From: Ligula intestinalis | Lineage: Eukaryota > Platyhelminthes > Cestoda > Diphyllobothriidea > Diphyllobothriidae | DNA: 64,000 nucleotides | Reading direction: 5' to 3' | Assembly (NCBI GenBank): GCA_036362985.1 | Contig: JAYGXS010000008.1 | Span: forward strand, 25,052,229-25,116,228 | Position numbers and translations under genes: made by a program | Notes under the pieces: model-generated | The model's input: only the letters and a program-made list of their open reading frames with translations | Databases searched by the model: none | Told to the model about the DNA's origin: nothing | Shown here: positions 46,100 to 57,964 of the stretch, in pieces | How positions within the stretch are numbered: position 1 is the first letter of the stretch | How the letters are laid out: the number at the start of each line of letters is the position of its first letter

Positions 46100-48370
46100 G
46101 CAAATATTTGAAAACACTATTGTGATTTATTCAGTTTGTTGAATTCTGCGAAAGCCTTTTACTTAGTTAAATCGTCTTTTTAGTTAGGTTTATAAAGAGA
46201 AATAACCATTAGTTTTCAGGATATCGGAAGTAGTCTCATATGGAAGGAATTTCCTATGCTATTACGAAAGAGAGAACCAAACTGCACGTTAATGTTGAGA
46301 CTACTAAGAATGAACGCCAAAATAAGCATAATAGGTGAAGAAGATATTCCTTTCAGAACTGAAAAAGTTTTTAACAAAGTTATTCAGATTGAAGTGAAGC
46401 CAAGTTCAAGGAACCAACTTCTTTTGCAGTAACATTGAACAGTTGTTTTAAAAAAATTATATTTAGCTATTCTGCTAATTTTTTGCACAAAATGGAATAA
46501 AAGTAGAGTTTTTCTTTGAGTGCAGCAATGAACCTCACATGTCCTTGAATCAAAACCAAATGTCTGACATGTTCTCGCGTATTAAAGACAAACGAGTGCT
46601 TATTTAATTTAAGTCGTGAAAAAAAAATTGTTTTTCATATACTTTACGTTCCCCTTTTACTTTATTTAGAAACGAAACAGACGAAAGAATCATAAGTATT
46701 TCGTAAAATGGCAATTTATATGGCCAGTTTTTTTAATTCGCCAGTATATATCTGAAAGTGGGATAAGTCTACTCATGCGGTAGGTAATCTATTATAAAGA
46801 TAAAAGAGAGTTCTTTTATCTCCAGTCAAATTGAATCGTTTATCTTCAGGAAACATAAAGAAATTCTCGAATTTCGTTATGATATTACATTAGAAAAATT
46901 TAACATACGCAGAAGTTCGTCAGCCAAAGATTTAAACAAAGCAATTTCTAAGAGGTAACCTTTAATGAAACGTCTTTTAATAATCTAATTAATAGTAGTT
47001 TCAGACTTCCACTGCTGACATGATTCACTATCGACAATGTAATGTGCTCTTTCGGACATTTCTACAAATGAGCAACATGGTCATCATTCTAAAAACTCAT
47101 ATCCAAAACACTTTCTATTGGTAAATACTCTTTATGTTTACCTAATTTTAAAGGTCTTGGTGTAAACGTCGAACAGATGCACAATTTATGAGTTGATCAA
47201 TGAACATAGAAAAAAGAAGGAAAATGATGCCACACTTTTTCAATGACACTCAATAAATACTTAACTGGTAAGAACAGAGTTTAGAGAAATTTTGACTGAT
47301 GAAAAATTCTCTCATTGTTAAGAAGGTGGTTGCTTCAAGTTTTCAACGTTACCCACCATTGTTTATTTATTTCAGTACCATACAAATGTAAAGTCCTGAT
47401 GAGAATTTATCGAAAAAAATTTATGTTCGCCAATTTATCTTCTAAAATTAACATAATATCTAAATTTATTGTTCTAATTTAGAGCTCTTTTTTACGCCTC
47501 TAGTAATCTTTTTCCACAAAATGAAATAAAAGCATAGTGATTGTTTGAGTGCAGCAGTGAACCTCAAATGTCCTTTTATAAAAACTGAATGTCTGACATG
47601 TTCTCGCGTATTAAAGACGAATAAGTGCTTATTGAATTAAAGTCGTTAAGAAAAATAGTTTTTTATACTCTAAGTTCTTCTTTTACTTTATTAAGAAACG
47701 GAACAGACGAAAAAATAATAAGTTTTTCGAAAAATGTAATTGCATATGGCCAGTTTTTTTTAATTCGCCACTATATATCTAAAAACGGAATTAATCTACT
47801 CATGCGGAAGATAATCCATTATACAGAGAAAAGAAAATTCCTTTATCTACAGTCAAATTGAATCGTTTATCTTCAGAAAACATAAAGAAATTCTCGAATT
47901 TCGTTATGATATTACGTTGGAAAAATTAAATATACGCAGAAGTTCGTCATCCGAAGATCTAATCAAAGCAATTTCAAAGAAAAGATCTTTTATTAATCTT
48001 AGGAATAAACGTTTCAGAGTTTCACTGCTGACATGATTCACTCTCGACAACGCGGTTTACTGTTTTGAGGCATTTCTACAAATTAGCAACATGGTCATCA
48101 TTCGAAAACTAATATCCAAAAACACTTTCTATTGGTAAATACTCTTTATGTTTACCTAATTTTAAAGGTTTTGGTGTAAGCATCGAACAGATGCGCAATT
48201 TATGAATTGATCAATGAACAGAGAGAACAGAAGAAAAATGATGACACACTTTTTTCGATGACATTCAGTAAATACTTAACTGGTACGAACAAAGTTTAAA
48301 GAATATTTTGACTCAAGAAAAATTAATTTAAGTATATAGAAAGTGGTTGCTTCAAGTTTTTAACGTAACA
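46100..48370. repeat. AT-rich repeat family 5: tandem duplication of ~1.02 kb
   Basis: Unit 1 (about 46489-47345) and unit 2 (about 47515-48365) share long ordered blocks, e.g. GTCTGACATGTTCTCGCGTA, CAAATTGAATCGTTTATC and TACTCTTTATGTTTACCTAA, with an offset of 1014-1029. No shared open frame. A third partial start may follow at about 48370-48420. A diverged inverted copy is at 50420-51970. Confidence 0.8.
47384..47436 (+). ncRNA. Degenerate hammerhead-like motif between tandem units
   Basis: CTGATGAGAATTTATCGAAA preserves the core, and TGTTCGCCAATTT keeps the cleavage-side wording of 26839-26890. But stem III is an A/T run and stem I has a GUC/GCC mismatch, so folding is doubtful. Confidence 0.45.
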
Positions 48371-48420
48371 CAATATCTCAATTTATTGTTCTCATTAAGA
48401 GCTCTTTTTATGCCTCCAAA

Positions 48421-49049
48421 ACCACGGAATTATCGAGAAAATTTTATATTCCTTTACGAATACTTAGTAATTCCTATAGTTATTTTAAGGACCTAATAGG
48501 CCTTTTGCCGGTCATTATTATTTCTATGTTTTCCTAAATACATTTACACTGGTATTGGAGTACTCATCAAACTTATACAAATTTAGGAAAATTGCATGGT
48601 CTATGGCGACCACTGTTTTTATCAAAATACTGCCGATGGACAAAGATTGTAATCTCCGTAACCAGCAGACTCATACATACGGAAGATGCGATATCCTCAG
48701 GTGATTATTTCGCCTTCAAACTGACCGCGGCTTACTCCACCTCAGTTAAAGGACATGACAGTTTTTCCAGACCCAAAGTATTCTTACTATGAAACAGTTA
48801 CACGTACAATGTTTGGCTATTTTATTTTATGTTTTACTAGTATTGTAACTTAGAAGTCAAGTTTTTTTTTTTCACTGAAAACATACTCCTTATTTTGCAC
48901 ACTATTGGCCAAGCAAAAGACCAAATCAAAGCCTATAGTGACAACAAAAAAGTGGTTTGGGTTAGGTTTTTTCCTGCCTTTCACGGTTTTTACGGCGCCG
49001 AAGATGTGCTTTACTAATAAACCTTATTATTATCTCCCCTACTTCGGTA
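48421..49049. other. No recognisable feature
   Basis: AT-rich with short frames (48592-48792, 48905-49132) lacking motifs. Confidence 0.4.
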
Positions 49050-49760
49050 AGCCTTCAGGGGTAGAATCCTACTTCGGGTGTGAGATCAGCAACCGAAAGC
49101 CCCATCCTTCTGTGATACAGGACTGGGTGTAATACAGCGTATACAGTCTCGGCAATGTAAAGGAAGGAAAATATAAATTAAAAAACAAAGTTCATAAAAT
49201 AAGAAAAAAACATAAATTATTATTTAAATGATAAAATATTTGCCAAAAGCGCCTTACGCTTAAAATGTGTAGTTATGTAAGCATTGAGAAATAACTGAAT
49301 TAAAAAATAATTAACTAATCTAAAGTAAGGTTAACTCACTTAACTAAAAAATTCTAAAACTAAAACAAAATTAGTAAACAAAATAATGAAAAATTTATAA
49401 ACTGAAAAGTAAACTTAAATATAAATACCTTAAATAAACCAAATTAAATTAATTAACTTAAAATTGTAGCACTTTTAAAATGAACTGTGTGGGGAGCTTC
49501 CCGAACGGTGAGTTGGGCCTCAGGTAGGTCGATCCAGACGAACTCCTAACCACCAACATTTTTCCAGGAATAGCAAGAAACCCAACAATCTATAAAATAT
49601 AAGTAAAATAGGTCCACATTTGTCACACCTAATAAACTATAAATAAGTAAGAAATGTAAGTTAATGTATGTGTTGGTGTAGGGTGCGTTATTTTGTTGCG
49701 AAAAAGTAGATTAGTTAAACAATTTCTGGGACCCATAGTAGGATTCCAGCCGGTCAGGGA
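49050..49760 (+). repeat. Dispersed repeat family 9, copy 2
   Basis: Same ordered blocks as 27970-28450 in the same orientation, separated by A-rich expansions (49180-49480). Confidence 0.6.
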
Positions 49761-49924
49761 GACTTGCAATTGCTGACAAAGCACAACGCGCATAATTATA
49801 CTGCCCTCATTTGCATGTATGTCCGACTGAATTCAAAAACAAAACACTGACAACGGCCAGTAATTTAGCGAAAAGCCATTTTACTGACAGTTGCTTCTTG
49901 GCCGATGAACATTTATGACGTAGA

Positions 49925-50490
49925 CTTCCGGAAGACTAGTTTGTTGAGCGTGCGTCTACTTTCAATAAATCCTCGTCAGGCTAGTACATTCATATGAGAA
50001 CCAGGCACAAGTTCAACAATTAGGCAATAATGTTCGTTTTTTTCTTACAAACGAGTCGTGGCGATCGGGGAATGGGTCGGTAAGAGTGGGATGGTTATGC
50101 GGGGGGGGGGGGGGGTCTAGACTAGGGGAGGGGGGGCGGGGGCGGAGACAAGCATAGCGCGGATGAGTGTATGTCACTAAGTGCCTGCGGGCCACGCCAG
50201 ATGCGGAGCTTGTACGAAGTTCTTTTGCACACACAACGCCGGCTTCATCAACCTGATTGCGGTCGCTTCTGCTATTGCTAGCAGGCGCTGACCCAGGGAC
50301 TTTGGATAATTTGGTGGGACCCTGTAGATCATTCGGAAAGCTTGGTTGGGGTCCGCACGATGTCCTGCCCCAACCACGTACCTCGTTTTCATATAAATGT
50401 ACTGGCCTGACGAGAATTTAGATGTACAGCATCGCGAGTCCTGCAAGCAACTTGCCTTAGTTTCTAAATGTTTGATTATTGCTCCCATAC
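49925..50490 (-). mobile_element. PLE 7 fragment: GIY-YIG C-terminal part
   Basis: Minus strand: AGHRADPNQAFRMIYRVPPN, YPKSLGQRLLAIAEATAIRL, PALCVQKNFVQAPHLAWP. A 15-G run (50101-50115) lies in its 3' UTR and a degenerate hammerhead (CUGACGAG ... GAAAG) lies at 49930-49985. The N-terminal GIY signature is missing. Confidence 0.75.
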
Positions 50491-51970
50491 CAGCGAGAAA
50501 GCATTTACGAAAACTTATATCTAATAATCAGCAGCATTAGGCATATTAAGTACTTAAAAGAACAATAAGAAGCAATAAGTGTTTGTTAAGAAAAATAAAA
50601 TTTTCTCGATAATTTCCAGGTTGTTGAGACGTCAAAAATATCTATAAATTAGAACAATAAATTCAAATATTTTGTTAGGTATAAAACTTACAGCAACCAC
50701 TTTCTTTATGTAAAAAGAACTTGCATTTAGTAAAAATATTTTCCATATATGGTAATGAGTTGATAACTAGATATTCAATATCGTGGAATAAAGTCTCTCT
50801 TCATTTCGCTCGTTTTCAGTGTCTTCATTAATGAGTTGATAAATTGCGCTTCTGCTCGACGGTTACATCAAAACCTTTAAAAATAAGATATAACTAAACG
50901 GCATTTATCGAAAAAAACGAGCTTTTGTTTATTATTTCCTTTGCAGTTGGCCATGTTGGTCGAATGTGGAAATGCTTCAAAACAGCAAACCACATTGTCC
51001 ACCATGCAAAATACCTCCCATAATGGGTTACCTCTTTAAAAAGTGCTTTAATTGAATATATAGCTGAATAAATTCTGTGTATATTAACTTTTTCCAAGGT
51101 AATGTCACAGTGAAATTGGAGACTTTTGACAATTTCTTCAATTTACTTGAAGAAAAACGATTAAGTTTGACTGGAGATTAAAGAACATACTTCTCTCTTC
51201 ATAACGGATTACTTTCCGCTTAAGGGGATTAATTCCACAATCCATAATAAACGTGTGGATGCAGAAAAAAACAGGCCACACCTATGACCATTTTTTGAAA
51301 TACTTTTTATTCTTCTGTCTGTTCCGTTTCTAAATAACACTTGAGCGGAACCTATTGTTTACAAAAAAGTATATTTTTACCTGAATTGCATGCAAGAAAG
51401 CTTTCTTTAATTCTTCTTCACGGTAACATTTACGGCAAGGTTTGGTTATGTACAAGGTCAGCGGTGAGGTTTAAACAAAACAAAACACAACGAAACGTTT
51501 TTGTTATTGAATTTTGTGCAAAAAACTTCACAAAATAGCTAAATATAATTTTTAAAACTTCTATCGCTGTTTGTTTCTGAAAATAAATGCGATTTCTTTA
51601 ACTTCGCTTAACTTCCATTTGAGCAATTCGCACAAAATTTCCCAGTCATGGAAGGGATTATTATTCCACCTTTTTTACTTATTATGGAATTCTTCCACAG
51701 CACAATTTAGAATAGAAAAAAAGTTTGGTTCTGTCTTTCCTTATTGCATAGGGCATTTCTTTAACAAAAACTTACTCATGATTTAGCCAAAATAAGTGCT
51801 TATTGCCCCCAATAATTTTAACTTAGAGGGCAGTTTCCCAAACCAAAGCCTTTTTATTATCAAATTCACTCTGTTGATTAAAATAACCTGTCCAACTATA
51901 TGCCAAACTACCAAGTTAAATATCTTCATGAAAGTTGTTTGCAGGACTCGCAGGACTGTAGATGAAGAAT
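50416..51970 (-). repeat. AT-rich family 5, inverted copy with short inverted ends
   Basis: Contains reverse-complement wording of the 46-48 kb units (GTTCCGTTTCTAAATA, CAACCACTTTCTTTATGT). The ends GCGAGTCCTGCAAGCAACTT (50432 on) and AGTTGTTTGCAGGACTCGC (near 51935) are inverted copies over about 32-40 bp. Confidence 0.5.
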
Positions 51971-52182
51971 GTACCTTGATGATCTTTGATGCGTACAGAA
52001 ACAGAGTAGACAGGCACTGGCTTACCTGGATGCACATCAATTAACTATGCTCATAATGCACTCGCAGAAAAATAAGTACTGAAAAGTTGAAGACAAGGGG
52101 GATATAAATTGGAGTAGACACACCGCCGATGTGGCCAAATTTACGTCTGCAGGTGCCTGCGTAGTCACTAACCGAATGCCAA

Positions 52183-52411
52183 ATGTATTTCCATGTAGGT
52201 CGCAAAAGTGGACCACCCCAGGAGAGTAAAGGCGGAGAGCGTGTACAGTTGGAATCGCATAACCGAGTTATTCCGTTAGACAGCAACCGCCGGACTCCTT
52301 GTACCTCTGGATCGTTTCAAGCTCATTGTATTGAGTCATTAGTTGCGTCAGTCTGTCAGTCAGTCAGTCTGGGGGAAACTTCTGTTTGTCGACACTACTA
52401 GTTGCGACAAC
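52183..52411 (+). mobile_element. Probable LTR 3' end of another LTR family
   Basis: Precedes a tRNA-Trp primer sequence exactly at 52412, ending CTACTAGTTGCGACAAC. It includes a GTCAGTCAGTCAGTC tract. The 5' border is unknown. It differs from families 1-3. Confidence 0.45.
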
Positions 52412-52499
52412 TGGTGACCCCGACGTGATATGAACACGCAACCTTCTGATCTGGAGTCAGAAACGCTAATTGTCACAACTAGTAGTGTCAACGAACAGA
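52381..52499. repeat. Hairpin with 30-bp arms around a tRNA-Trp-derived segment
   Basis: Arms 52381-52410 and 52470-52499 are inverted copies with 27 of 30 pairs. The 59-base loop is almost entirely the tRNA-Trp-like sequence. The left arm is the presumed LTR end; the right arm is that LTR end inverted. Confidence 0.85.
52412..52467 (-). other. tRNA-Trp-derived sequence (3' ~56 nt including CCA)
   Basis: The reverse complement matches metazoan tRNA-Trp from the 3' CCA through the T arm, variable loop and anticodon arm (CTGACTCCAGATCAGAAG holds anticodon CCA) into the start of the D arm, with only a few mismatches. The 5' part (D arm, acceptor) is missing. CCA is not encoded in nuclear tRNA genes, so this came from reverse-transcribed tRNA, not from a gene. 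Confidence 0.8.
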
Positions 52500-52509
52500 G
52501 GGATGCCCC

Positions 52510-53640
52510 AAATCACAAGTCAAGCAAGACAGTGTTGGTGGACAGAAATTTACTGCCAGAAAATAGACGGTAAAGAGGCGTAGGCGGTTCTGCAATTGTC
52601 GGCCTGTTTCTCCCACATAATTACAGTCTCCGTCATTGCAACGTATCTTGTAGACAACTGCAGAGGTTTCGGTAGGGAGCAGTCTGTCTTTGGGTTGCAT
52701 CACACGCCTGCGTATTGTTGCCTCAGGTCGATGGGCTATGCCCACTCCAGCGGGTTGTAACAGTCATGAGACTGCTTCAGAGACTCCTTTTATGTAGGGA
52801 ATGGCCCTCCAGACGTCAGGTTGTTGTTGCATCGGCCGTCGTCTGTTCACTCGGCGCCTGCTGCGTTTGATAAATGACATCGGGTATCCATTGGCTTGGA
52901 AAAATTCATAAAGGTGTTGCTGTTCAACTCTTCTGTCCGCAGGAGTGCTACAGTGTGTTTCAACTCTTTGGAAAAGAGTACGAACGCAACTGCGTTTGTG
53001 ACACACGGGGTGATTGCTGTTGAAGTGTAACACAAACACAAACGGGCGGCTCAGCAACTAGATCCTAACTCGCAGCTTGCAGCACACATCGGAGAAACTG
53101 GCCACAACTTCGACATTCAAGGAGCAACTATCATAGGCCGAGGAAACTCAAAAGCCGAAAGGTTGACACTTGAGGCATGGTACTCAGATGCCAACTCCGT
53201 CAACAGGCATCTAGACCTCCCCACGGCCTACAAAGTTTTGCGCCATTTTGTAAGTGAAGGACGAAACAAGGCCACGCCTTACGTCAGAATTGAAAGGGAA
53301 CAGGAACCCGCTAAGAACCGGCCAGAAGAGGAGGCAGGATCACCGGGACCCTCTACCCTGGGGACAAGGCGTTACACTAATTACTGCTCATGACCCCGAA
53401 CGACAACCGTCTTCACTGACAGTTAATTAGCGTTTACCACTATAATTGCTCCCCCCTCCCCCCCGACCTCCATCCTCCTGGTTTATGTGTCTTTTCCCTT
53501 GACGACCGCTGACAGTTGATTGGCCTTTGGCCACTATAATTACCCTCCTTTTGGTTGCTGCTTCTTATCTCTGAAGCTGAACTCCTGTAAGAGTTCGAAA
53601 GCTCAGGACAATAAACAAATTGATCCGGTGCTCGAAAAGT
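52510..53640. mobile_element. PLE 8 with internal inversion
   Basis: On the minus strand 52573-53027 reads LHFNSNHPVCHKRSCVRTLF, then the linker IPYIKGVSEAVS, QPKDRLLPTETSAVVYKI and NYVGETGRQLQNRLR. The continuation of the same domain is on the plus strand from 53052: QLDPNSQLAAHIGETGHNFD, IIGRGNSKAERLTLEAWYS, HLDLPTAYKVLRHFVSEGR, ending at 53393. Only about 8-10 residues seem lost between the halves. The 3' UTR with a hammerhead-like motif extends to about 53640. Confidence 0.85.
53568..53610 (+). ncRNA. Hammerhead-like motif at the 3' end of PLE 8
   Basis: CUGAAGC (CUGANGA with the last A changed), stem II GAACUC/GAGUUC (53579-53584 with 53591-53596), GAAA, stem III AG/CU, cleavage C at 53604, then AGGACAAUAAA. 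Stem I UCU/AGG. One core base deviates. Confidence 0.6.
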
Positions 53641-54290
53641 CTTCTGCCTAAAATTTCCGTTTGTCACATTAAAAAAAATTATTTCGAGAGTTCGAGTGCG
53701 ACGAGGAGCAAACTGTTTGATAAATTCTGGTATCAACTTTACGAATTTCACAGTTTTGCTTTGTTTGTCCATAAATACCGATTTCGTTTAACCTATTTAC
53801 CAAAAACGTAGAAATAAGAAATATCTTAAAAGCATTAACATAAATAATTAGTTCTTAAACATTCCTCCTTTGATAGCTGTCTGTGTGGGTCATGACTTTA
53901 GAATCACCCAAACATATGAACTCATTGCCGAGAAAAAAGTATTTCCACAACAAAAGCCGAGAATAAATACGACTACGATTAATTTTTAAAAAATCGTTCT
54001 GCAAAAAGTTACCTCTTCAAAAAGCGCTTTAGTTAGATATTTCAAAGTAGAATATCTGTGTACGATATGTTTTTCAAAGATAAGTCAAGATCGAAATGGC
54101 ATATTTTGAACAGTTTTTGACTTCCCTAAAACTGAGAGGAAAAAATTGTGCTGGAAATGGAAAAACTTACATTTCTACGTAAACCAGAGCAGTTTTCGAT
54201 GCGTTCTTTTACTTCAGGGTAGTGTTCTTTGATTTTAATTGGACAACAGAGTGACCCAAAATATCTTCCAATATCTTTCAGCATGCAGAA
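53640..54290 (+). repeat. AT-rich repeat family 8, copy 2
   Basis: Second copy of 13470-14110. It begins at the very end of PLE 8, and the foldback B element follows. Confidence 0.75.
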
Positions 54291-54695
54291 ATATGAATCT
54301 TTTCTCCGCAGTGCTTAATAGGATGGGAAATTCTTTGTAATCAACAAACGTTAGATTTCGCCCATTTCTGCCTATATTTTCTCAAAGTATGTTGACCTGA
54401 ACGGAATTAAATTCCAGTAAACAGCATTTTGCGCCTCAAGCCAAGCCCAGTGAACTTCATAAACGACCTCAAGTTTGTGTTAAATCCCCCGATCCCCAAC
54501 ATTGCATCAGATATGTGACCTAGAGTATTATGGGTATCACCAAGGAAACTAAAAACGACGGAATTCTATAATACAGGAATATTGGTAATGGGCGTTTTTT
54601 TACTTGCAACTTTAGCATTTTTTATTGAGTTCATGCATATTTTAACTTAGGGTTTTATATTTTTATTTGTTTTTCATTTATTTCTGACTAATATA

Positions 54696-55648
54696 TGGCA
54701 ACTGCTGCAAGCAAAATTCCGCAATTTGAACAAGACCGGTAGTCACTCGCAAACCAGTACTGCAATACTGTTTATCATGCAGTTCAATTTGAATTATTTT
54801 CCGTCGCGTTAGGATGCCAACTCTGTGATAAGCTTCTTTCTGACCGCTGCGAAAAAGTTGATTATGGAAAAATGGCTACTTAAATAGCATGCAATTTATC
54901 ATTGATTTTGACCGCCACTATAAATTCAAATATATTTTATGGAAAACGGAAACGAAAAAATCCTCTCTTGTACTTATTTGAAAGCAAATTGCACTTTCTT
55001 TAAATTTTATTCGTAAAGGAAGAGTTTTCTTAGGTTTTTATAAATTTCATAGTTTGTGTTTTTTGACGACTGTGCGGTGTTCATTCATGATGTATCGTAT
55101 TCGTCAATGTATTTATGCTGCCCCTGATATATCCAGCAGGATCTATGTCTATTGCGAAATACTATATGAGAACTATGTAATTACTTCCTCAAACCGTAGG
55201 CAAGAACGTACTTTTCCCTAAACAAGATGAACATAGTAAACTTGAATTCAATTTTAGCAGTCGGTAGGTTTCAAGATCATTCGGCTATTTATAAACTTTT
55301 TTAAAACCGAAGGAAACCCTTTTTTTCAAGAATGAAATTTAAAGGAGGCATAATTTTTTATCAGAGAGGATTTTTTCATGCATGCTTTCCATAAAATATA
55401 TGTGAATTTATAAAGGCAGCCAAAATAACTGTTAAAAGCGCATGCTATTCAAGTAGCCATTTTTTTACAGAATCAACGTTTTCGCAGCGGTCAGAAAGAA
55501 GCTTATCACAGAGTTGGCATCCTAACGTGACTGAAAATAATTCAAATTGAACTGCATGATAAACAGTATTGCAACCCTACTCAATGTTGGTTTGCGAGTG
55601 ATTACCGATCTTTTTCAAATTGCGGAATGTTGCTTGCAGCACTTGCCA
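54696..55648. mobile_element. Foldback family B, complete copy (953 bp)
   Basis: Arms of roughly 350-400 bp run inward from TGGCAACTGCTGCAAGCA at the left and from its mirror GCTTGCAGCACTTGCCA at the right. They are separated by a non-palindromic spacer. TA flanks each end (54694-54695 and 55649-55650), consistent with TA target duplication. No transposase, so non-autonomous. Confidence 0.8.
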
Positions 55649-55650
55649 TA

Positions 55651-56344
55651 CTGTATTTCTTTGCTATATAGTATATGGTCACAATAATTTTAACTAATAT
55701 TTCTTGTCTTTTGTTTTATATATTTTGTTTTCTCTCCTACAGCTTCGTAATGCCCCACCCGTATAACTCCCATTACCATCGGTCTCTAATATCGGAAATC
55801 TGGGGATTTTGGTTTCCGCCGTGCTGTTATTATTTTTTAAGGAAGTATCTTATCTCAAAGGTTTTGACAAAAATCGAGTGGCATCTTTATTTATGGAAAA
55901 CTTTTCCAGTGACGCAAATTTGCAAAATCATCCCTAAACGTTCGAGGATTTAATCCTGAAATAACTTTTACACCTACAGCACCACTATGCATAAAGAAAG
56001 CTTACAAAAGCGAATTTCTAGAAAAAATACCCAAAATGATATGATTACAACTTTATCTGAAACTTCCATTTGCATTTATGGGCTGTAGTATTAGCAATTT
56101 CTTGCTTTTTCAGCAGCTGAAACCTGTTCATAAAAGGTTGTCATTTATAAACAGACTGAGTATTCATTATACATTTCCTTAAAGTTTTAGGTTGTTTGTG
56201 TTTCTTTGTAAATTATCCAACATGCTTACATTCCATTTTGCGTTTGATTATCAAACGTTTGTGAATTTCGACACATGTGATTGTAACGAGTCCCCTATAT
56301 CACAACTGTACCCCTGATAATCTCCATGATAATCTCCGTGATGT
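55651..56344. other. No recognisable feature
   Basis: AT-rich. The 92-aa frame at 55675-55953 has hydrophobic stretches but no family resemblance and may be chance. Confidence 0.4.
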
Positions 56345-56805
56345 TAACTTTGTGGGATACGATGTGGTCGGCCGAGATAATAGATGATCGAACGTATCCC
56401 GACTGTTATGAGTTAGTGAATATGATAAGTCATGAAAGGCCAGAGTGTTATGAATGATTTAATAAGGTTGGAAGGAGTAGAATCTGAGTTACATGCAAGT
56501 GACTCCCAGACAAGTGCAGTCCAGCCGTGGTTGGGCCGGAGTCCAGAGGCGCAGTCCGGCAAGTAGATCACCGGGCCCGGAGCTCTGCAACCGAACATTA
56601 GATCGTCGGGTCGGGGAGTGACTGAGCGTAAACAACTCCCCCGCACCTAGTGCACTGGTCTCCCCTTGAGAAGTGATTGGCTAGCGAGGCCAGACAAGTC
56701 CTGACCTCGAGTGAGGCCGGAGTCCGTGAGCCAGACAGAGAGGGACCTTGAAGACTTGTCCCCTTGGCGCCCGAGGAAAGCATGGCTAAGAATAAGGGGT
56801 CGATA
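56345..56805 (-). mobile_element. LTR-like repeat family 3, copy 3
   Basis: The longest and cleanest copy, aligning with 16507-16975 and 7160-7490 in the same orientation. Confidence 0.7.
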
Positions 56806-57591
56806 CACCTTTATGGTTCATGGTATTTGAAGCGCGAGTGTTCGATTACTAACACACTAAGGTTTAGAGTGTGCGGATTATGGTGATACGGAAAATGTGA
56901 AGGAGGAGGAGAAGACTAAAGAGAAAAGGAGATAAAGAAAAGTATAAAGATAAAGATGATTTAAATAATAAGTGTTGCAGATTAAGAGGGGGCGCCCCTA
57001 CGCCAAGTACTTTCATAATTAGAACAGGAGTTGGAATAGCACAGTAAAAGTGATGGTGAAGAAGAATGTAAAGATATGCAGGAGGTGAAGGCGAATAAGG
57101 GACAGATGGGGATAGGGGAGGATAGATGAGAATGAATAGCATTAAGCGATTTGACAGCAGAAAATATATACTCACACGAAACCTCTAACGAAATTTTGAA
57201 ATGCGTTTTTGATTCGTAAAAGAATATTTGACTTTGGTGTAGAACTGGCTTTCGTTCACTGCCTAATCGCACACTTCTTACCCTGCTTTCATTCCCAACC
57301 GTTATGCCGTCTCTTCCAATAATTCTACTCGGCTCTCTCCTCTCCTACATTCCCTGCGTCCCCTCCGAATTCTTCGGAACCGTAAAGTTTGCGAGTTCCT
57401 CCAACTTCTTCCCGTTTTTACCTGCTTCACTATATCCTCCTCTTGCTTCTCATTTTTATTCAAAAACATACCTCGCCTCCATTCCCGGCCTTTTCTTCTT
57501 AACGCATTGCTTGTCCTAAGCTCCACCTATGCACACTTCTTACGATCCACCAACTTTGCGTTCACTCCTACTCCATACTTCCTAACCAATG
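56806..57591. other. No recognisable gene
   Basis: Purine/pyrimidine-biased stretches (57050-57130 GA-rich; 57300-57520 CT-rich) create several long chance frames on both strands. Confidence 0.45.
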
Positions 57592-57964
57592 TGTTGTGGC
57601 TAGCCTGCGTCGTAGTGAACTTTGTCAAAGCTCACTGACGCCGTTCTCGACTTCTGGGAACAGCCAACCACAGATGCCGCAAAGGTGACCCGGCAACGAA
57701 TAGCACACCTGCACGCCTAGGCCGAGCGGACAATAACCGCTGGCTGCTGGTATGACTGCTGCTAAACCGGTACTTAGGACCCGGCTGGCCTCCCGGCTGG
57801 TCATGCGCTCTTAAGTCAATCTTCTGCCTGCTTATTCTCCGTTCGTCTGTATACATAATAATCTATTCCTATTACTCTGACCTCCACCGACTTCTTCACT
57901 CCTAAGGAACCATGGTCTGAAGATCGCAGTTGCTGGGGTTTAACTAACACAAACCCCTGCGATA
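57592..57964 (+). mobile_element. Solo LTR, family 1
   Basis: 373 bp, from TGTTGTGGCTAGCC to CCCCTGCGATA, with GTATACATAATAATCTATTCC as R and the U5 block CATGGTCTGAAGATCGCAG. No primer site follows, so solo. Confidence 0.8.

Noticed and set aside
52412..52467. Functional tRNA-Trp gene
   Set aside because: Carries a genomic CCA, lacks the 5' part of the tRNA, and abuts an LTR end.
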